Source: Dryocosmus kuriphilus (lineage: Eukaryota; Arthropoda; Insecta; Hymenoptera; Cynipidae). From it: a stretch of 64,000 nt of DNA. Numbering within the stretch: the stretch's first letter is position 1; every line of letters begins with the position of its first letter. Location of the stretch: assembly GCA_038277395.1 (NCBI GenBank), contig CM076195.1, forward strand, positions 46,189,337 through 46,253,336. Direction: 5' to 3'. Shown here piece by piece: positions 59,840 through 64,000 of the stretch. Below the pieces are notes generated by a model. That model was given only the letters and a program-made list of their open reading frames with translations. It did no database searches and was not told the origin of the DNA. The position numbers were made by a program, and so were the translations under genes.

Positions 59840-60607
59840 TGTTATTGGCTTTCAAGTTTTTTCCTCGATTCGACCTTGAGATGACCTTGATCCAGACCTG
59901 ATGAAGACCAACAGACTTCGGATTCGCACCCAGGGACATCAAAAACATACAAAACGGCATCTTGGCCCACGTTCGTGAAATAATCGTCATTTGACCGTGA
60001 AATGACCTTGACCTGATGGAAAAAAACGGACCCCGGATTCGGACTCAGCGACCCCAAAAACGTACAGATGTAGTAATTGTCTGTTCACAGGTATTTTCCT
60101 CGATTTAACCTTGAAATGACCTTGACCCTGACCTGATGGAGACAAACAGACCTCAAATTCGGACTCAGGGACCCCAAAAACATACAAAAACGGCATCTTG
60201 GCCCACATTCATGGAATAATATTGATTTGACCTTGAAACGACCTTGACCCTGACCTGATGGAGAAAAACAGACCTCGGATTCGGACTCAGCGACCCCAAA
60301 AACGTACAGATGTAGTAATTGTGTCTGTTCACAGGTTTTTTCCTCGATTTAACCTTGAAATGACCTTGACCCTGACCTGATGGAGACAAAAAGACCTCAT
60401 ATTCGGACTCAGGGACCCCAAAAACATACAAAAACGGCATCTTGGCCCACATTCGTGGAATAATATTGATTTGACCTTGAAACGACCGTGACCATGACCT
60501 GATGGAGAAAAACAGACCCCGGATTCGGACTCAGCGACCCCAAAAACATATAGATATGGTGTTCTGGTCACGTGCACAGAAATTTTTTTTTTTTTTGTGG
60601 GGCTGTG
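59840..60607 (-). repeat. right terminal repeat, ~120-bp tandem units, about six copies
   Basis: GACCTTGACCCTGACCTGAT and variants recur near 59885, 60008, 60117, 60240, 60366 and 60490. This arm has more units than the left, so the termini have expanded unequally. Open frames across it are products of the repeat. Confidence 0.9.
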
Positions 60608-60610
60608 TTA

Positions 60611-61729
60611 TTATTAATATTATTACTAAGTTAATACTTTATTTATTATTAGTATTATTAATGTTTATTATTATTCTTTATTCACTAATAATTTTTCTCC
60701 ACAAACAAATAGTTTTGCGTAAAAATTTATAAAAAATACTTAACAGATAAATATGTTTCCAACCACTGCATCGGTACCGCTCATTAAAGACAGAATTATA
60801 ACAAGGAAAAAAGAGGGAGAGACAAGTAAGTCTTTAAAGTGAGCCAAGCTTGAAACAGATTATACTGCCAGCGCTCGACTTAGCCGAAACAATATACTCC
60901 CAACTAGGAGGGTTGAGCGGCTGGATGCGAAAGCCCAGACCCCGTTACCCCTATATCTTAATCTTAATGAACTCGAACGGCCATCAAGATTTTATATGGG
61001 GTTACACTATCCGGCGGTTCAAGTTTTCTTGAAAATATTTTGTATTCTCTAAAAAATGTAACCTGGGCTTGTATTTTTAATGTTTACCCGCTGGTATATA
61101 TGAAACATATAGGACTTTATTTTTGAAGCGACCCCATTTAAAAAATCAAAGTTCTCCGATCAGACTCAAACTTCGGTAAAGTACAATCCTATTGGATGGC
61201 ACTTTATGGAGAAAAATTTTCCCCTTTGGACAAATATTTACCGAGGGGAAGAGGGTGAAATATTTGGGTTTTCTAAAGTTCCCGTCGACTTCAGTGATTT
61301 GTAACTCTTTTAATGTTAATGAAGCCAAATTTTGTCTCCACAATTTCAATAGGATTCTTCATGCACTTTTTAGTAACTATAAATATTTTCTTAAAATAAA
61401 TATTTGTACTTTAAAAATGACATTTAAAAATAAACCCATGACGTTGGGTGCTCATCCACTAACATGCCTAGCTTAAGCCAATTTTCACTGAAAAGAGCTT
61501 GCTTGTCCGTATTTCCTGGAAATTTTGTTTAGGCGATGGCTCCTGACTATTTTAAGCCAAAAATTACAAAAATCGTTAGGGCCCTTTTTAAAATAACTCA
61601 TTTTTTGACATTTTATAGACCTTTTTTATGTATATTTCCTAGAAAATATGTCATAGGTCTATATGTCTCCACTCATATAGTGTATTTTAGCGACCGAAAA
61701 AAGATCCTACATGTTCAGTATCGAGCAAC
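60611..61729. other. unassigned sequence, possibly left end of next element
   Basis: 60611-60780 is TTATTA-rich. 61060-61729 may belong to the long inverted arm of the following element, but its partner would lie past the window. Open frames at 61192 and 61536 have no motif. Confidence 0.4.
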
Positions 61730-64000
61730 GCTGAGAACGCTTTTAAATTGCTGATAGACTAAAAAAATCAGTTTTTTCAAAATGTAATCTAAAGTTTATG
61801 AAGAAAAAAAAGTAGATAAAATTTTCGAAAGATCAAAAAAAAAAAAAGAATGATCTAACTCTTATAGTCTCCAAGATATGGCCTTCAAAAGTACATTTTT
61901 AGTAATTTTTAAAAGAAAAAAAATTTCGTTTTTATAAAATACGTTTTTTCTAAGGATTCTACATGAATGTTGACCGAAAATACATGGAAGTAGACAAAAT
62001 TATCTGTAAAACTAAAAAGAAAAAACTTTGCTCTAGCTCTAATATAAGTATCATTGGAGCATTTCAAAGTTAGCACGTGTTCATTCAATTCCATTCCACA
62101 ATACATTTTTTACAAATAAGTCGTTTCTAGTGCATTCGAAGTTTCAAATAGTTGGAATAACGGCACATACATAAAATTTCACTTGAAAAAAGAAAATCTG
62201 CGAATTTATGATTGTTTTGTTTATACCTTACGTGATTAGTATCGTCTTTTTGTGTCATGTTATGAAAAATATTATTCATTACTGAAATACCGAAAGATGC
62301 AGGAACTCACGAGGCAAGTCGAGGCAAGGTTTGTTTGTTATGTTTTGGGAAGACAAAGAACATGATAAGCTTGAACGGGAGTGTAGGAACCACAGTTAAA
62401 AAATTAGTCGAATATAGCAATGACGACGAGCGGATGCCAAACGTTATATGTAGTTGATGTCACAGGGACGTAAATCGTGTGAATAGTGGACTGCAAAAAA
62501 ACTATTAAGTTGACTCATTTTGATAAGTTTAGACCCCTAAAAATCAATACACGATCAAGAAATTTCTGTGAGTTTTTAAAGATTCTGAGGTAAAAAAACT
62601 CTTTATACTAGAATTGGTACAGAGTTGTGACGAAAATTTTTATAACGTGTCACAATTATGGTCCAAAGCAGCCTTTCTTTACTCATGCACAAGGTGCTAT
62701 TCCAAGAAGAGCGAACTCAGCGAAAATGGTGGTACTTTGCGAACAATCGGTAACATTCAAGAAAATTTCGATTAAAGGTAAAAGGCAGGTTCAATTAAAG
62801 CGCGAGCCAAGGATTATAAGGATTATATTCATCTCCCAATTTTCACGAGACATGAGGATACGTCACTGCTGAATTTAATTTCACCTCCTGAGCTGCACTT
62901 AATGCGGGGTGTTGTTAATACGCGCTTTTCACCAATATGTTAGGTGAATTTAATGCAGTAACTTTATTTTGGGCTAAGGCATGCAATGCCGAGAGAGAAG
63001 AAACTCATGGCAGTGCAGCTTTCAATGGAAAGTGTTGTAAAAAGCTGTTAGATCGAGTAGACACTTTACGTAAAAACAGTCCACTAGGATGCTTCAAGTA
63101 TGTGCAGGCTTTTGATGACTTCCAAAAAGTAGTCAAAGCCTGTTTTGGTGAACAAATAGATTCAAGTTTCAAAACTCATATTAATGCTATTAAGGAAAGC
63201 TATCTACATTTAAGAATATTTGTTACACCAAAAGTGCATGCAGTTTTCTGCCATGTAGCAGATTTCTGCGATAAAAAAGAAATAGGTATGGGCTCTTTTA
63301 GAGAACAAGCTATGCAGTCCGTACACTATGAGTTTAAAGTGATTTGGCAACGATTTAAAGTTTTTAAAAGTCATCCAGAGTACGGTACTCCATTATTATG
63401 TGTGAATTCCACGGTCGACAAGTTTTAAAACGTTAATGCTTAATTTAGTTAATAAGAATGTTTAGTTTCTTCTTTGTAATTCAAATATTATTTTTAAGAT
63501 TACCTAATTCTAATTTCATATTGACAATACTTAGAAGAAATTCTATGTCTTTACGTTTATTTCAACTATTTGAAACTTCAAATGCACCAGAAACGATTTA
63601 TTTAAAAAAAATTTATTGTGGAATGGAATTGAATGAACACGTGCTAACTTTGAAATGCTCCAATGATACTTATATTAGAGCTAGAGCAAAGTTTTTTCTT
63701 TTTAGTTTTACAGATAATTTAGTCTACTTCCATGTATTTTCTGTCAACGTTCATGTAGAATCCTTAGAAAAAAACGTATTTTATAAAAACGAAATTTTTT
63801 CTTTTAAAAATTACTAAAAATGTACTTTTGAAGGCTATATCTAGGAGACTATAGGAGATAGGTCATTCCTCTTTCTTTTTTTTTTTTTTTTTTTTGACCT
63901 TTCGAGAATTTTATCTTTTTTCCTTCTTCATAAACTTTAGATTACATTTTGAAAAAACTGATGTTTTTAGTCTATCAGCAATTTAAAAGCGTTCTCAGCA
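61730..64000. mobile_element. long-TIR transposon, right end outside window
   Basis: 61730-62160 and 63560-64000 are inverted copies of at least 430 bp, and the right arm is cut by the window end. Shared words include TGTTCATTCAATTCCATTCC, CTACATGAA.GTTGAC and CTTTAGATTACATTTTGAAA. A plus-strand gene fragment lies between the arms. Element length and target duplication cannot be determined. Confidence 0.75.
62862..63428 (+). pseudogene. C-terminal fragment of long-TIR transposon protein
   Basis: 62862-62935 reads SLLNLISPPELHLMRGVVNT in one frame; a frameshift near 62940 leads into a 163-codon block to 63428. That block has CNAEREETHGSAAFNGKCCK, SPLGCFKYVQAFDDFQKVV, FVTPKVHAVFCHVADFC, SFREQAMQSVHYEFKVIWQR and HPEYGTPLLC. 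The PPELHL start and the KVH(x4)H...EQ(x5)H core are signatures I recall from multicopy animal proteins of presumed transposon origin. The N-terminal half is absent upstream. Function is not established. It shares the His motif with the gene ending at 58150. Confidence 0.62.

Larger units (their letters stand above)
57641..60607. mobile_element. 2.97-kb long-TIR transposon with tandem-repeat termini
   Basis: CACAGCCCCACAAAAAA starts at 57641, and TTTTTTGTGGGGCTGTG ends at 60607. TTA flanks both ends (57638-57640 and 60608-60610). The left arm reaches about 58090, the right arm about 59840; both are built of ~120-bp units. A minus-strand gene lies between. The GC-rich stretch 59290-59640 upstream of the gene is unlike the rest and may be a further insertion; no motif was recognised in it. 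Confidence 0.85.

Noticed and set aside
57631..60577. Repeated frames with YVFGVAESESG-like text
   Set aside because: They are translations of the ~120-bp terminal repeat units, found in both arms and several frames.
63458..63817. 119-codon frame after the transposon gene
   Set aside because: Most of it lies in the inverted arm and is mirrored at 62106-61909, so it is repeat sequence, not a gene.

Overview
This window looks like intergenic DNA from a repeat-rich, AT-rich animal genome. An arthropod, probably an insect, fits best: it carries Penelope-like, R1-type and R2-like LINE, hAT, Harbinger and Helitron relics of insect type. I found no convincing host gene, rRNA, functional tRNA or CRISPR array. 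Almost everything supportable is a transposable element, often nested, inverted or broken. Assignments rest on motifs read by eye and remembered family features; no database search was run.

Layout. 1-2.7 kb: Penelope-like retroelement (RT plus GIY-YIG) with a hammerhead-like motif in its 3' region. 2.97-6.4 kb: a hAT end, two MITEs (one with an 8-bp target duplication) and a GC-rich promoter-like/LTR-like block. 6.7-15.0 kb: inverted-repeat elements, an inverted pair of Penelope-type repeats with hammerhead-like cores, and a minus-strand LINE ORF1. 15.1-20.25 kb: a sharply bounded 5.1-kb hAT transposon (8-bp TSD GTAACAGG) with two diverged convergent transposase genes. 20.3-31.3 kb: foldback elements, a Helitron remnant, a tRNA-derived SINE next to a 23-bp minisatellite, a perfect-TIR Harbinger-like MITE, and two satellite-like arrays, one of which switches orientation. 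33.8-40.4 kb: a 6.6-kb DNA transposon with ~145-bp TIRs and a frameshifted gene resembling the DUF7869 family. 43.1-43.9 kb: a large near-palindrome. 45-57.6 kb: two convergent R2-like LINEs, the minus-strand one split by an R1-type LINE with a 12-bp TSD. 57.6-60.6 kb: a 2.97-kb element with long TIRs built of ~120-bp tandem units, a 3-bp TSD and an internally deleted Cys-rich gene. 61.7-64 kb: another long-TIR element running off the window, with a partial gene that shares a C-terminal His motif with the previous one.

The best candidates for an under-described system are the three long-TIR DNA elements at 33.8-40.4, 57.6-60.6 and 61.7-64 kb. Their proteins do not match textbook transposases, and two of them share a K-x-H(x4)H ... 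EQ(x5)H motif. All copies here are damaged, so the window shows remnants rather than working systems.
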